DNA of 64,000 nt from Adiantum capillus-veneris. Lineage: Eukaryota > Streptophyta > Polypodiopsida > Polypodiales > Pteridaceae. The stretch is from NCBI GenBank assembly GCA_014529385.2, contig CM043945.1, positions 146,718,241 to 146,782,240 of the forward strand. Reading direction: 5' to 3'. Of the stretch, positions 1 to 11,746 are shown piece after piece. The translations under genes and the position numbers were made by a program. The first letter of the stretch is position 1; every line of letters begins with the position of its first letter. Under the pieces are notes generated by a model, which worked only from the letters and a program-made list of their open reading frames with translations, was not told the origin of the DNA and made no database searches.

Positions 1-1717
1 CAATGTAGGCCACCATATTCCTGCGGTTAAGACAATTTTTTTCGTTTTATCACCTGAAAAATGGCCTCCACTTATTCCTCCATATGTGTGTTCTAGAATC
101 AGTAGGTATTCACTTTCACTTGCACAAATTCTAAGTTGATTGTCCTTTCCTCGCTTGTAGAGTTGATTTCCAATAAAATTAAAGTCACGAGCCTCCAGCT
201 CTATAGCCCTTTTTTGCGCTTTTGTTATGTTTTTAGGAAATGTCCTTGTTGTTAAAAAGTCAATGATATATTGACTCCATGCAGGTGCACTGTTTACCTT
301 AAATAATGTCGTGTGATCCACTGGTCGTTTGGCACTACATATAGTACAATTGTTAAGATAAGCACGTGTGTTAGCATACATAGTTGGCCAATAAACCCCT
401 AATTGTTTCAGTCTTTGGTGTGTTTTCATTGTTGAACAATGAAATGCACAATCCTGGATGTATGCTTCTTCAAGATAACACTCGAATTCTTCTGGATTTA
501 TACATAATCGTAGAATTTGGTCCGAGCCTAAATGATACAGTCGTCCTGCAATCAACTGGAAGTTTTTTGTTTGTCGAATTCTTTGTTGTTTGGATATGTC
601 TTCTTTGTTATCAATTCTACCTCCAAAGGAAAGAATGCTAACAATTTCCTGAGACCATTTGGGTATCATTTCAATATTGAAAAGATAAGCATCAGGTATG
701 TCATCATCTACTCCTTCAAGAGCTTCCCCGTTTTGCATCCTTGAAAGATGATCCGCCTGTAGATGAGTTTTATCGTTTTTTACTACCACTGTGAAGTCAA
801 ACTCTAGCAATATAATAAACCAACGTACAATTCTTCCAGTATTGCATGGTTTATTTACTAGATACAAAAGAGCTTGATAATTTGTAAAGAACACAAATTT
901 GTTTGCGAGCAAGTAATGCCAAAATTTCTTTACAACATAAATCATTCTTAATCCCTTTCCTTTAGTGGTTGTGTAGTTCTTTTCTGCACTATTTAGCTTT
1001 CGGCTCGCATAACAAACTGGGAAATCCATTGTTCCGTCTCCAGGTTGAGCCAGAATACTCCCAATTGCATATGCAGATGCATCATTGTGAACATGGAATA
1101 TCTTTTTCCAATCTGGTGCTTTAAGTACGGGTAGTGATACAAGATTTTCCTTAAGCTTTTGGAATGAAGTTTCACACTCTTTAGTCCAGTCAAAACGGAC
1201 AAATAAACGATACAGAGGTTGTGCAATGACTGCATACATATATATGAATCTTCATGAATAATATCTGCAGTGTCCCATGAAGGATTGTACTTGTTTGGCA
1301 TTAGTAGGCCTGGGCAAGTCTACTATGACTCTTATTTTGTCTAGGTCAGTGGTTATGCCATTTCTTGAGACAATATGTCCTAAGATGCGGCATTGCCTAA
1401 CCATAAAAATACACTTTTCCGGGTTGAGACAGATTCGATATGTTCTGCACTTCTCAAATACCTTTTGTAAATGGTCAATATGTTATTCTCGTAAAAGAGA
1501 GTGTACACAGAGATCATCCATATATATTTCTAAGAATATTCTCATGTATTCTTTGAATGCATGAGTCATTAACCTTTGGAAGGTAGCTGGGACATTGTTT
1601 AAGCCAAAAGGCATAACCCTATACACATATATTCCCCATTCTGTGGAAAATTTTGTTTTGTGTTGATCCTCTATTGCAATTGCCAGTTGGTTATACCTTG
1701 AAAACCCATCTAGAAAG
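1..1717 (-). pseudogene. Element A: Ty3/gypsy pol, RT C-terminal half, RNase H and integrase zinc-binding region (broken)
   Basis: This is the 3' part of the pol gene of element A, encoding reverse transcriptase, RNase H and the start of integrase. Reading leftward on the minus strand, RT resumes at about 1713 with a DGFSRYNQ motif, then MPFGLNNVPATFQ and the catalytic YMDD at about 1520. RNase H follows (NDASAYAIG at about 1080, then TNYQALLYL), ending in ADHLSRM. Next come two zinc-binding modules of integrase type, at about 320-560 and 1-200. The gene is non-functional: there are stops just after the YMDD block (1483) and in the RT/RNase H linker. It continues into element A's other half at 3273 after the solo LTR is removed. 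The integrase core lies beyond the left edge. The family call is firm; the exact lineage is not. Confidence 0.85.
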
Positions 1718-3272
1718 TGACGGGAGCAAAGTGAACCCCGAACCCCGACGGCCTCTAAAACACCGGGGACCGAATGGCGCGCCTTGAGCCTGTCATGGTA
1801 AAGCAAACAGGGGGCACCACCTAGCTTCAGCGGCTAGGACGCAAACAACACACCACCATAACAAAGTTTTCATCCAAGAGAGATGGATGCTTGGGAGTAA
1901 TGATGAAGAGGAAAGGGAATGAGATCAAGTGAGTGAGTGAGAGAGAGAGAGAGAGAGAGAGTGAGGGAGGGGGTATAGCGGCTTAGTACTTAGGCACCAC
2001 AAAAGGATGGCGAATCCGCACATCCTTCACACATACACAAGCTCACTCCAAACACAAGACTAGGTGGCGATTCCGCACACCTCACATGGGCAAAAAATTG
2101 CAAGAAAACATACTCACAAAACCTCAAGCTTTATTTAGAGAATAAGGCGATGAAATGGGGAGCATAGGGTAGGGGAATGAGAAGGGAGAGAGTGGTAGAG
2201 CACATGGCGGATAGGTGGGAGTTGATGGCGAAGACTCGCACGAGGGTTATGTCCATCATACTTCATTTAGTTGCCCTTCATCTTCCATAGCCAAGGGTGT
2301 AGAGGTCATGCTCAAGACAAGCATGGTGATTGCGGTGATGGTGATGGTGTGGGTGTGTGTGTGTGCACTAGGCACACACAGTGCATAGTGTATTCTTTGG
2401 TGATGTTGTGTGTGTGTTTAGTGTGATTGTGACCCCTCTTTATATAGGGGAGGAGGGGGGGGGGGGGATAAATTCTAGAATTTAGAAATGAAGAAATTAT
2501 TATCTACATAGGCCATGTGACTGTGGGCCCCACTTGTCTGGCTGTGTGTATATGTGCCAGAACAGCAGTCTCATGAGAGAGAGACTAAGAGAGAGAGATG
2601 GGTGAATGGAAAAAAGAGAGGTGACATGGAGAATAAAGTAACTACAAGAGGGGAGAGAGGGGAGTGTGTTCAGAGGTGAATCTGTGTGCAGATGTGTGTG
2701 AACACAAGAAAATCAGGTAACCACTGGGTGGGGATGGGTCTGTGGGCACCTTTTTTCAGTGAAACTAAGTGTGTGTGAGTGTGGGGGAGGCCATCTGGCT
2801 ACAAGACAAGAGAGATTTCGAATTTTAGAGAGAGAGGGGGGTATTTGGATCATGGGAGAGTGTAGGAGAGAGAAAAGGGGGGGTGGGGTATACTGTTTTG
2901 GAAGATAGGAGAGGTGGCATGTGAGTTAGGGTGCATTATTGGTAAGGATAGGGGTTGGGGTAGCTTTAAGGGAGAGAGAAAGGAGAAAGGACAAGGGGAA
3001 GAGAGAGGGGGTTGACCTTTTGAGTGGAGGAGAGGAAAAGGGACACTCGGCGGGGCAACAGTGAAGAAAAAGGAGGCAAGGTAGGGATGGGCTACCCCGC
3101 AGGCATGAGGTGGCCTATTTTACCTTTCTTATATATTTACATAATTATACTTTATTTTTTTTTCTTACTTTTTCCAATGCCTTTTATCACTCCCTCCATA
3201 AGAGGGGGTTTTCATGGGGTGGGGACGAGAGAAGAGGGGTATGGGAGCTTGGCTTGTGAAAAGCCCCCATCA
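1718..3272 (-). mobile_element. Solo LTR inserted in element A reverse transcriptase
   Basis: A 1555-bp block interrupts the RT gene of element A. It begins TGACGGGAGC and ends CCCCATCA (TG...CA). It is flanked by the 4-bp repeat AAAG (1714-1717 and 3273-3276), and removing it rejoins the RT frame between AYSF and LDGFSRYNQ. It holds no coding sequence, only GA- and GT-rich stretches, including a G run near 2456-2468. It resembles the LTRs of element E in length (about 1.5 kb), TGACG start, a GGGCACCACCTAG block, an early GA microsatellite and the exact 14-mer CCTCTTTATATAGG (2435-2448), which read on the minus strand is a TATATAAAG promoter box. I infer a solo LTR left by LTR-LTR recombination of an E-related element. 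Confidence 0.8.
2435..2448 (-). promoter_or_regulatory. TATA box of the solo LTR
   Basis: On the minus strand the sequence reads CCTATATAAAGAGG. The same 14-mer occurs in both LTRs of element E, which marks it as the conserved core promoter of this LTR family. Confidence 0.5.
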
Positions 3273-4023
3273 AAAGGAATAAGCTCATTTCCTAGCCACC
3301 CTCTCAAGTACATGTTATGTGATCATCAAGGGATAATTATCCCTTATTGTGGCTGCATTTATTTTTTTGAGGTTCACACACACGCAACTTTCCGTTCTTT
3401 TTGTGGACAACCACAATGGGTGACACTCAATCTGTATGTTCGATTTCATAGATGAATGCAGCATCCATCAGCTTGTCAATCTCCTCTTTGATTCGTTTAG
3501 CAAATGTGTCGTTATATGTGTAAGGACGTTGTTTGCTAGGTTTGGCATCTGATTTCAATGGAATAGTATGTTGGCATATCGATGGATCAACTCCTTTGAG
3601 GTCTTTGTAGGACCATGAAAACACATCTTTATACTTCTTGAGAAGTTGTGTTAGCAGTTCTTCTTCTTCAGGCTCCAAATCAGTTGCTATATAGACCGGC
3701 TGAGGCTTTTCGCTTGGCGCAGCAAGGTCTATCCGTTTTGCATTTTCCGGCCCATCGTAAGATTCCTGGTTTATTCTTTCCCTGAGTGGTGGTGTCATTA
3801 TGATTTTTTTGTCCTGGATGGTGAATTTTCGATAGTGGGATGGTACATTCATCTTTTCTTTTTCTGACTCCTCCTTACCATCACTTTCTCCCTCAGTAGT
3901 CCGTACTTTTAGTAAGGACCGTTTTAGTTCTTGGTATTTCTTTTTATGATCCATTTTGGTCCACTCTGCGTCCTTTCCCTTCGAACTCTTGAGAATCTTC
4001 CTGATATTTGGTCTTTTACACAA
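3273..4023 (-). pseudogene. Element A: RT N-terminal half
   Basis: This is the N-terminal part of the Ty3/gypsy reverse transcriptase of element A. Motifs in order are FSWSYKDLKGVDP (the usual pre-RT block), a QRPYTYN block, KEEIDKLMDAAFIYEIE, then, after a stop, SPIVVVHKKNGKLRVCVN and NAATIRDNYPL. The stop at about 3436 stands where the family has Trp (TGG to TGA), and a second stop lies near 3313. The frame runs to the solo-LTR junction at 3273 and continues at 1713. It is non-functional. Confidence 0.8.
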
Positions 4024-4394
4024 TCCTCTGCCTTGACAAGCATTAGATAGTGAGTTTTATCTTTTATTCTAGGCATCAGGTTCTCTCTAATTTTGTTTTC
4101 TGATCTTTTTTGTCTATAGCATTCCTGGCTTCTAGGGTGTTGATTGGCAAAATCATAAAACTTGATATTCGTTGTTTTCTCCTCACGCTCATTTGAGCTG
4201 TCTGGACACTCGTTATCTGCATCGTTATTTAACTCTAGATGCTCAAAGGAGTCATAAAACTCTTCTTGTTCTGGTGAGTCTACATTCTCATCTCCTGCTG
4301 GTATAAGTCTTACCATGTAATAGGATAGCACATCATAGCCATCCTTATCACAAAATTTTGTCGTTGGGCTATCTGTAATGGTACAGACATCCAA
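3924..4394 (-). pseudogene. Element A: linker between protease and RT
   Basis: An open stretch between the protease and RT regions of element A that overlaps the RT reading frame, so at least one frameshift separates them. It contains the block KFCDKDGYD, which is also present in element B at about 24765-24790 (FYDRDGYD). That match shows A and B are the same family. I recognise no catalytic domain. It is probably the variable acidic linker common in long gypsy polyproteins. Confidence 0.55.
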
Positions 4395-4837
4395 TGTTGC
4401 TAGTATGTGTTCTCATTCCAAAGGTTCTAAGGCATCTTCCGAAAAAGGTTCTGGAGCGTAATCCTTGTCCTCAATAGCTGTTTTTAAGATGCATTCCTCT
4501 CTTTTGAAGCTCCCACAATGTGAAGCTCCGCACATCCATAGCTCTTTTTTCTGCCCTTACCATGCTGGGAGTTCAGACCCTGCCAATGTAGCTGAATCCA
4601 ATTCTTCCACTCGTGTCTGGTTCACATTTTTGTAACTATGGTCTTTTAGGTATATTTTGGTTGTAGTCTTGCCATGTTTGAGCTATATGTGGTCGTAACC
4701 CCAATCTTGGACCATCTTTAATTGTCTTATAAATGGTCTTCCCAAGATGATCTCGTAATTGTTCTTTTTGTCGAAATCAACTATTGCAAATGTATATGCT
4801 CATACTCGATTCTGCACGAGGTGACAATTAATTTTTC

Positions 4838-5812
4838 TTAAAGTCCTAGAGGCTTTTTCATGAACCCATCTGCCAGTTTCAATTTCATTCTGGTAGCTCT
4901 CAAAGCCGGTTTTCCCCATTTTTTCCAGATTTCCTTGGTGGTGATAGTGACTCCTACTCCACTGTCAAGAATAGCTTTGGAAACTACTCCTTGGAATTCT
5001 AATGGTAGTGTGGTATTTCCATCTTCTCCCTCGCAATATTCTCCAACCTTGTTTAAAGGTACTGGCCTAGTGTTTAGTTGAGTCTTGTCCAATTCTCTGA
5101 TCCCTTCTTGAAGCTTTGAGGTGGGGTCTTTTACTCCAAATTTTTCTAAGCATTTGCCTACGGTGGTCCACATGTTTGGCCGTAACCTCAGGAGTTTGGC
5201 TAATGTGATTGTGCATGTCACAGGGGTGGACAATAGCTCAATCAACCCTTGTGAATCCATCACTCTGTTGGAAGAAAGTCTTTGAGATGGGATTGCTCTC
5301 AGCTCAGACTTAGCTTCATACTCCCCTAGGTAAGAGGGTAGAGTTCTTAGCGAGTCCGGTTGGCTGTGCCCCGAACTAGTTGATCCTTGGTCTCCTCCTT
5401 GTGAAGGCATATCAAAGTTCATTTGTGATCTTGCCTCAAATTCTTCAATGGGAGGTAAGATCTCATTTTTCTCCTTTCTTGTGCTATTTATTTGGTGGCT
5501 CGCCCTGCTAACCTCATTGGCTTCCCAGATTTGCTTCCACAGGTCATCTAAACTGACATTACAATCCTTATCCATTTCTACCAATGTTTTAGGTTGGAAA
5601 CCATCAATTGTCTCATCTGTTGTATTGGGCACTATGATAGGTTCCCTCCTAGACTCAGAGATAGTCGTGAGTCTCTCCTTCGTGTCTACTTGTTTCTCTA
5701 AAGTTGGTTTGATAGAGGTTGGAGCTGGTACTTCGTGCCAACTTGCAGGTTTACCAAACGGGTTTTCTATCAAGGATTGGGCTATTTCAATCATCTTTCG
5801 ACACATTTCCAA
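4838..5812 (-). pseudogene. Element A: retropepsin-like aspartic protease region
   Basis: A 324-residue open frame that covers the end of gag and the protease of element A. The retropepsin active-site block reads AILDSGVGVTITTK at about 4953-4975 (DSG, the usual gypsy form). It is preceded by NKVGEYCEGEDGNTTLPLE and followed by KLKLADGF and KKPLG. Element B has the same arrangement (NKVGDYCKGEEGN, then ILDSGAEIAIATK) at 24068-24325. The N-terminal two thirds are Ser/Glu-rich and uninformative. Stops and frame changes on both sides show that the polyprotein is broken. Confidence 0.7.
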
Positions 5813-6450
5813 CCTCTGTTTTTTTTATTTCTGCATATGGATAAGTCATCCATCTTTGCTCTTGGGTTTGGTTGTTTTTGAGTCTGGCCTCGTATGCTTT
5901 TAAAAGTGCATGTAACTGCTCATTTACCTTTTTTGCCAACACTGATCCTCTTGATCCTGCACTTTTGGATTCTACTATTTCCTTGGGCCCTATGGTTGCC
6001 GCAGTGTGTGAGCTTAGATGAGTTAGATCCTCTAACCACTCTAATATATCCTTTGTGTGTTTTAACTCCTCGGATAGAGCCATTTGCTCTCGTTCTCTCC
6101 TGGCTTTCATACGCGCCTTTCTAGCTTTCCAAGTGCTTCTTTGATTTTTCATCTCTGCACTTGGGGCATCGGTTTTTGGATCTTCAATTATGGGTTCATT
6201 TGTCATTCTTGGAGCTTGGGCTCGTGTCACTGCCTGAATAGGTATTACTATCTCGTTTTTTGACCCTCCATTGGAAGGCACTGCTTCTAGTATGTTCAAG
6301 GTATTTTTTGCTCCTTTTCTCGGGTTCTTAGGGCAATCATGAATCAAATGAGTAATTCCACACTCGGTGCAATATGCGTTGACTCTAATGATTTCATCAT
6401 GAGGATAGCCTCTTAGCCAATGGTCTCCACCACACTTGTAGCAGGGTCCC
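5787..6450 (-). pseudogene. Element A: gag C-terminal region with two zinc knuckles
   Basis: Reading leftward, CYKCGGDHWLRGY near 6440 (a knuckle whose last Cys is Tyr) is followed by CTECGITHLIHDC near 6370, an intact CX2CX3HX4C nucleocapsid knuckle. An Arg/Lys/Glu-rich stretch follows, with AKKVNEQLHALLKAYEARL matching element B at about 23145-23215. The knuckles bind packaged RNA in the family. The X3 spacing, rather than the usual X4, is a trait shared with element B. Confidence 0.7.
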
Positions 6451-6903
6451 TTAGGCTGTTGAGGTGCTCCTTGAGCTCCTCTTTGTTGGTATGCATGTCT
6501 CTGTCCACCATGCCTCCGTTGGCTATGAACAACAGTGTTCGTTCATCCAAGCTATATCTTCCTTCTCATGCTGCATGTGCAGCTGTTGGTGGTCCTGTAA
6601 TTCCCATCATGCTCCAAGGTTCTGGCGTTTGGGTTTTTTTCGGTGGAAAATAGACAGGATTTGCAGCATATCCATTGGACTCTTCATAATATGCATGCAT
6701 AGGTACAAAAGCCTTCTGTTCTGGTTCGTTTACTCTTGGTGTGGATCTTATGCCGAGACTGGTCGTAATCCTGGTAGGGGTGGTTGTTGCCCCAATACTG
6801 GTTGTGGTCTTTCTACACCTACAGGTCCTGGTAGGTTGCCTGCTTGATACCTAGGCATCGGTGGAACTTGAGGAGATGCTACCTGAGCCTGGGGAGCATA
6901 AGG

Positions 6904-7740
6904 TCACTCTCTCACATATCCCTTGTTATAATAACATTTCTTCGTCACATGGTTTGTCCATTTTTGTTCAATAGCACACCACTTTGGCTGTTTAGACTGA
7001 GGTTTGACATACATATTAATCTTTTTTAGCACTTCCTCTACAAGTTTCTCCTGGCTCACAGCTACTTCTCCTTTCAGTGCTGTCTTAGCGGACTTTCCTC
7101 CACTTTGTTGTGAGGATGAATCATCATCAAGATCCTTGAATTCACCCTCCTTGTAGACCGCACAACTGTCTACAAGGTAAAGAGCCTCCTTAGTTAAGTC
7201 ATTTAACGTCGTGCTCCTGTTCATATGTAAGTCCTTCTGGAGATCTGCGTTCCTTAGTCCCTGAATAAATATAAGCATAAGTCTAGATTGAGTTGGCAAG
7301 TCTTCCACATGGCAGAAATTCACATATCTTTTTAGTCGTAGGCCTTCCTTTTGCACATATTCCCCTTCTTTCTGTTTGCATTTATGGATTTGTGAGACTG
7401 TATTATGAGCTATCCCCCTTTGTGAGATTTTCTCAATAAACTCATCAAGCACCTCCTCTCCTCCATAGACTCAAAGTCTCTACACTCCACAGAGTCAAAC
7501 CAAGTAGCAGCATCCTCCTCTAGGGTAAGTCCAAACCCTGCAAATTGGGTAGGAAGTCTAACACCTCTCAGCTCTAATTACACGCACAAAGGCTGCTACA
7601 TGATCCCTAGGATCTCTGTTTCCCGTGTATTTCTTGTTTACCCATTTTTGCACCTGAGAAGGTCTAATTCTACGATTATCTACAAATCTCATCATGGTTC
7701 TCCTCGTCCTACTTGATATTCCTCCTTTGGCCTTCTGTAG
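6904..7740 (-). pseudogene. Element A: gag (retrotransposon gag domain)
   Basis: Capsid part of gag. The N-terminal block RIRPSQVQKWVNKKYTG and RDPRDHVAAF lies at about 7590-7700, followed by frameshifts. An open frame at 6904-7452 then carries EFIEKISQRGIAHNTVSQI, LKRYVNF, FIQGLRNADLQKDLHM and LTKEALYLVD, the typical order of a retrotransposon gag domain. The element B protein at 12706-13173 matches it block by block. Stops near 7480-7590 make it non-functional. Confidence 0.75.
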
Positions 7741-8038
7741 TGGGAGGGTTCCTCTCCTAGAGGTTCCCCCAAGCCATAAATTCTGATGGTTTTTGCAAAA
7801 GGTGGTTCATCTCTTGGAACTCGTTCTATGGGTTGTCTTCCATGCTCCGTCAACTCTTGAGTTTTTGGCTTACTCTCACCTTGATACTATGAATAGAGTG
7901 GTGGTTCTTGTAAATCTCTTAGCAGTCATGCAGCTGGATAACCATCTCGGGTTCGGTCTTTTGTTCTAATGTCGCACTTTGTTGAAGCCATGCCTGCAAT
8001 TATGATTGGGCTGCTTGTTGGTTATGGTAGTTGAACGT

Positions 8039-8773
8039 CTATTGTCGGGTAGGCTGTGAGGTCGCGTCGTACTCTTCTAAGAATGGATTTGTCGACTTGC
8101 TAGGGGTAGAGGTGAATCTTGGCACTTCTTCGGGGGCATATGTTGATGTTTCTGGAACTGTTGCCTTTTCTATCTCCTCTGGGAGAATACGTTTGTATTC
8201 TCGCCCGTACCTATCAACAAAAATGATATCCTTCTCCATAGAAATTTCATAAGAGAATAAGTAAAGAACCTTGTCTTTGTTTAGCTCGTTTGGGTAGGGT
8301 TCTTTGCATCCAAAATAAGAGATTACTCCCTCGCTCTCATGCTTGTAAATTCCCACATTCTCATTATAGGTAGAGACCCTGGTTGTTTTCTTATCATACC
8401 TAGAAAGAGCTCCAGGTCAATCAATTTTTGGAGGCGGTTGTTGATCTGAAACCATTTTTCCTTTGGTCACATTATCTCCATATCTGTTGTAATCCTCAGG
8501 GTTACTAACTATCAGATAGTGGTTCCCCTTTTTGTCTCGGAAGCTATCTCCATCATCATAGACTTGAATTATCTCCAGTCTCTGAGCAGGTCTTTCTTCT
8601 ATACAAATACACTTGCGTCCTTGATAGTCAAAATAAACTAGGGCTCCCCTAGAGTTTGTTCCTTCTAAGAAGAATATGGTGAACTTGGCATTGTTCAAAG
8701 GGTTTTGGGAGGTACTTCCTCCTAGCATTGGTCCTTCATCGAAGAAACCTCCTGGCTGTTGACTACCCATCAT
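8039..8773 (-). pseudogene. Element A: region upstream of gag capsid (two open stretches)
   Basis: Two adjacent open stretches (8417-8773 and 8039-8356) upstream of the gag capsid. Both carry a short pattern of the type VYFDYQGRKC or FVDRYGREYK, which also occurs in element B at about 12290-12340 (IDFHGVQ, KYGREYKLVDP). The match suggests a conserved N-terminal gag domain of this family. I do not recognise it as a named domain. Confidence 0.45.
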
Positions 8774-8799
8774 GAAGAAGGACTTATCTAATGAAGTGT

Positions 8800-10731
8800 C
8801 AGTATGACTACCCTCCTCAATGATCGGTGCTAATGGATCTAGCCTTGCCTAAGTTACACTCTCCTCGGTGGACACTAAGCTACCCTGATCACCTGCCACT
8901 TTTTGATCTCTAGGAATGTGTCTTCTTGATCTTAAATTCATCAAACTTAACAATGCAATTTATCACAAATCCAACCACTCACTTGGCAAAGGATCAGTTT
9001 CCACACAATTTCTTGCCTTTCCGCTGAATATACATATACACAAGCGTTTAATTTTGGCAATCGAATCAAAGCATTTAACCGCTTGAGGTGGTCTTAGTAA
9101 TGATTGGTATAACTGGAGGGTTAACCTCAACCACTACTGTATTTTATACACTTTGGATGTTCTTGATTAGGTATGCTAATCTGGAATTGTACTTCACTCG
9201 AATGTTTGTCAGTTTACAGGGAAAGTCTTAATTCCATTTTTGCTTCGTCAAAAGGTCAAACAAGGTACAATTTCGCTTCTGAAAGAAGTTTTGGAACTCT
9301 TAGTCAATTGGAACATCACTCTATGTCCACAGTCAGCTTTTTCCTTCACTAAGCGCTTTAGCATTCTACGCGTAGGATGGCTGCCTGCTCTGTTTTGGCT
9401 GGATTTTGCACTATAGATTCCCCTTGATATTATGAGTTCACAACTATTTTTATTTTTTGATTTGGACACCTATAAGCTCGTCAAATGATCATAAATCTGT
9501 TCCAGCAGCCTGATGTTGGTTTGACCAATCAAATTAACTCCAATTTGGACCAAAATTGACTAGGAGGCTTGCCTCAGGCTATACAACACCCTGCTATGCC
9601 TACAATCAGTTTTTGACTTCAATATCATGCAGTAGACATCCTATACGTAGCATGTCTAACTGCTCAAAATTTCTTCAAATGTAAACCACAGACTCCTCTT
9701 AAGGTGCTGATCACTTTGGTATGCTCAAAGTGGATTTGGAGTGCTAAATCACACAGAACACATCCCACGTGCGTAGGATGTCTATATGATCTTTTTGACC
9801 CTAAAATTGAGACACAGGTTCCCCTTGATGTCAGCAACCCAGTGCTATGCTTAGATTTTAGTTTGGATTTCAAAAGACCCCAATTTTAGCTATCCTAGCC
9901 CTTTTTAGTAAAAAATGCTAAAGTGTACTTAAAACCCAATTTTCTCACCCAATTGAGATGAAACCTTCCTTAGGCACTCAATAAATCATGCAGATCATGT
10001 TCATGCAGCCATCCTATGGTTTTGGTCTTAAAATAATGCCTTGGCACAATTTGGGTAGGATGTCTGGCAATTTCCTTTCTATTTGTCCTTATCCTGTCAA
10101 GGTATGGTCAAACTTCCCCTTTCCAGGTAAAAATAGGGTAAAAACTACCTTCTAAACACACTGGTAAACCAAATTTTCAAAATTCACACCAGATCACCCT
10201 GTAGACATCCTACACGTAGCATGTCTACTGGCTTAATTTTTTTTTTTTTGAGAGAAGTACTCCCTAGGTTATGCAACTCTCTCAGAAATACTCACAGAAA
10301 CTTTTGAACTTCACTTCAGCTTCTAAACACTCTTTTCCGTCTTTTACAACCCTTTGATGAGCCTAACACCAAAAATAACATGCATGAAGTGCTCCAGATC
10401 ATAAATCATGATGTCCTACTTACCCTACTCCTACTCATCATGTGGGATGGTGTCTTGGTTGCTTCCTGGCGTCTCCGGACTCTCAAGCTATCCTTTCACC
10501 ACCTCTACCACTCCAACTCCTACTCTCTACACTACCACTTAACTAATACCTAAAACTATCTAAGTCTACCTAAGTCGAAGGATCTAGGCCAGGCACTCGC
10601 TCCCTAGACTCCTCCTAAGACCTAGAGAGTTCTCCACCCTCTGATCCTATCTAAATGTAAAACAAGACTCTGGAAAGCCAGAGAATCCCTAGCCTCAAGG
10701 ACTAGTCTCGGTCACCTACCTAGGGTTTTCG
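8800..10731 (-). other. Element A: long untranslated leader with recurring palindromic motif
   Basis: About 1.9 kb between the primer site and gag without a credible gene. It contains a recurring imperfect palindrome built on GTAGGATGTCT and its complement AGACATCCTAC, at about 9366-9383, 9634-9657, 9761-9783, 10055-10065 and 10203-10226. One more copy lies in the LTR at 11099-11112. Confidence 0.6.
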
Positions 10732-10749
10732 TCCCCGACAACGGCGCCA
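10732..10749 (-). other. Element A: primer binding site (tRNA-Asp type)
   Basis: On the minus strand the 18 bases read TGGCGCCGTTGTCGGGGA, one mismatch from the complement of the 3' end of plant tRNA-Asp. One base separates it from the LTR end (CCGCCAACA). This fixes the orientation and the inner edge of the 5' LTR. Confidence 0.85.
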
Positions 10750-10750
10750 A

Positions 10751-11745
10751 TGTTGGCGGATACGCCGCGACGGACGTCAGCACAACGAGAACTCACCTAA
10801 CAAGATTTGTCAGCTAAGGACGAAGCTCGACCTGCAGGCGCGTGGAAGCAAGCATAGGGTGTCAACCTACACTCAAGCGACTCTTGACTACTTCCTACAG
10901 AGGTCTCTACCCAATGTCTAAGCTACAGCCTTCAGGAGTACATAAGAGGAGATTTCCTACAATGCTTTCAAGATCCAAATAGCCATCAAACGTTCTCGAA
11001 ACACTACGGAACTTGAAGGAAACCCTATTAACACCAATAGGTCGCTTTCCCTAAGGTCCAAGAACCAAAACCCTAACCCTAAACACCCGGTGCAAAATCA
11101 CGTAGGATGTCTGGTCAAAATTTGCAGGTCGTCGTTTCTGAAAACTAAAGTGCCTAATGTGTAGCTCTACTCAATGTGAACGCGTGGATATGCTGAAATG
11201 CAAAAACAGACAACGTATGCTCACCGAATCACCAGATATAGCTCGTGGGTCGAGCTCGCAAATCCAGAGCGTACACACGCAATGTAGGTATTGGCACATA
11301 GCTCTCTTCGGGGGCAACACACTGCACTTATCCGCACTCGATTCTGACCATTGGTGTGCACGTAGCGTCAAGATAAAACTCTCACTCTCTCTTGTACACA
11401 GAGTACGCTCACTCACACATACAAAACATAAAAATGACAATGTTTTTTCTCATTAAGGTCAAAAGTGGTATAAATACCTTACAATCTCAAACCCTAATGT
11501 TCGAATTTAACCATTCACTCAATCTAAATGTCAGAAATGGGATACAATCTGGAAGCTTTTACAAGCCCCACTATTTACAAAGGTGAAATGACGGTTTTTA
11601 TCAATTAAAGAATAATTACCAAAAATAATATCCTGCTGGGCAATCATCCTCCGTTGGGTGTGTCCAGCCGCTAGCACTTGGCTTCTAAGAGACCTCACTA
11701 GGGGAAAAAAGGGATAAGTTGCACTAAGATAAAGTGGGCTTGTCA
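10751..11745 (-). mobile_element. Element A: 5' LTR
   Basis: A 995-bp LTR. On the minus strand it starts TGACAAGCCC and ends CCGCCAACA, directly followed by the primer site. The inner edge is firm. The outer edge (11745) is inferred from the TG start and from the abrupt change to element B coding sequence at 11747. The 3' LTR lies outside the window, so ends and age cannot be checked. A symmetrical GGTATAAATACC at about 11467-11479 could be the core promoter. Confidence 0.65.
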
Positions 11746-11746
11746 A

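Noticed and set aside
11068-11088. Telomere-like AACCCTAACCCTAAA
   Set aside because: Only two units inside the element A LTR; too short to mean a telomere or interstitial array.
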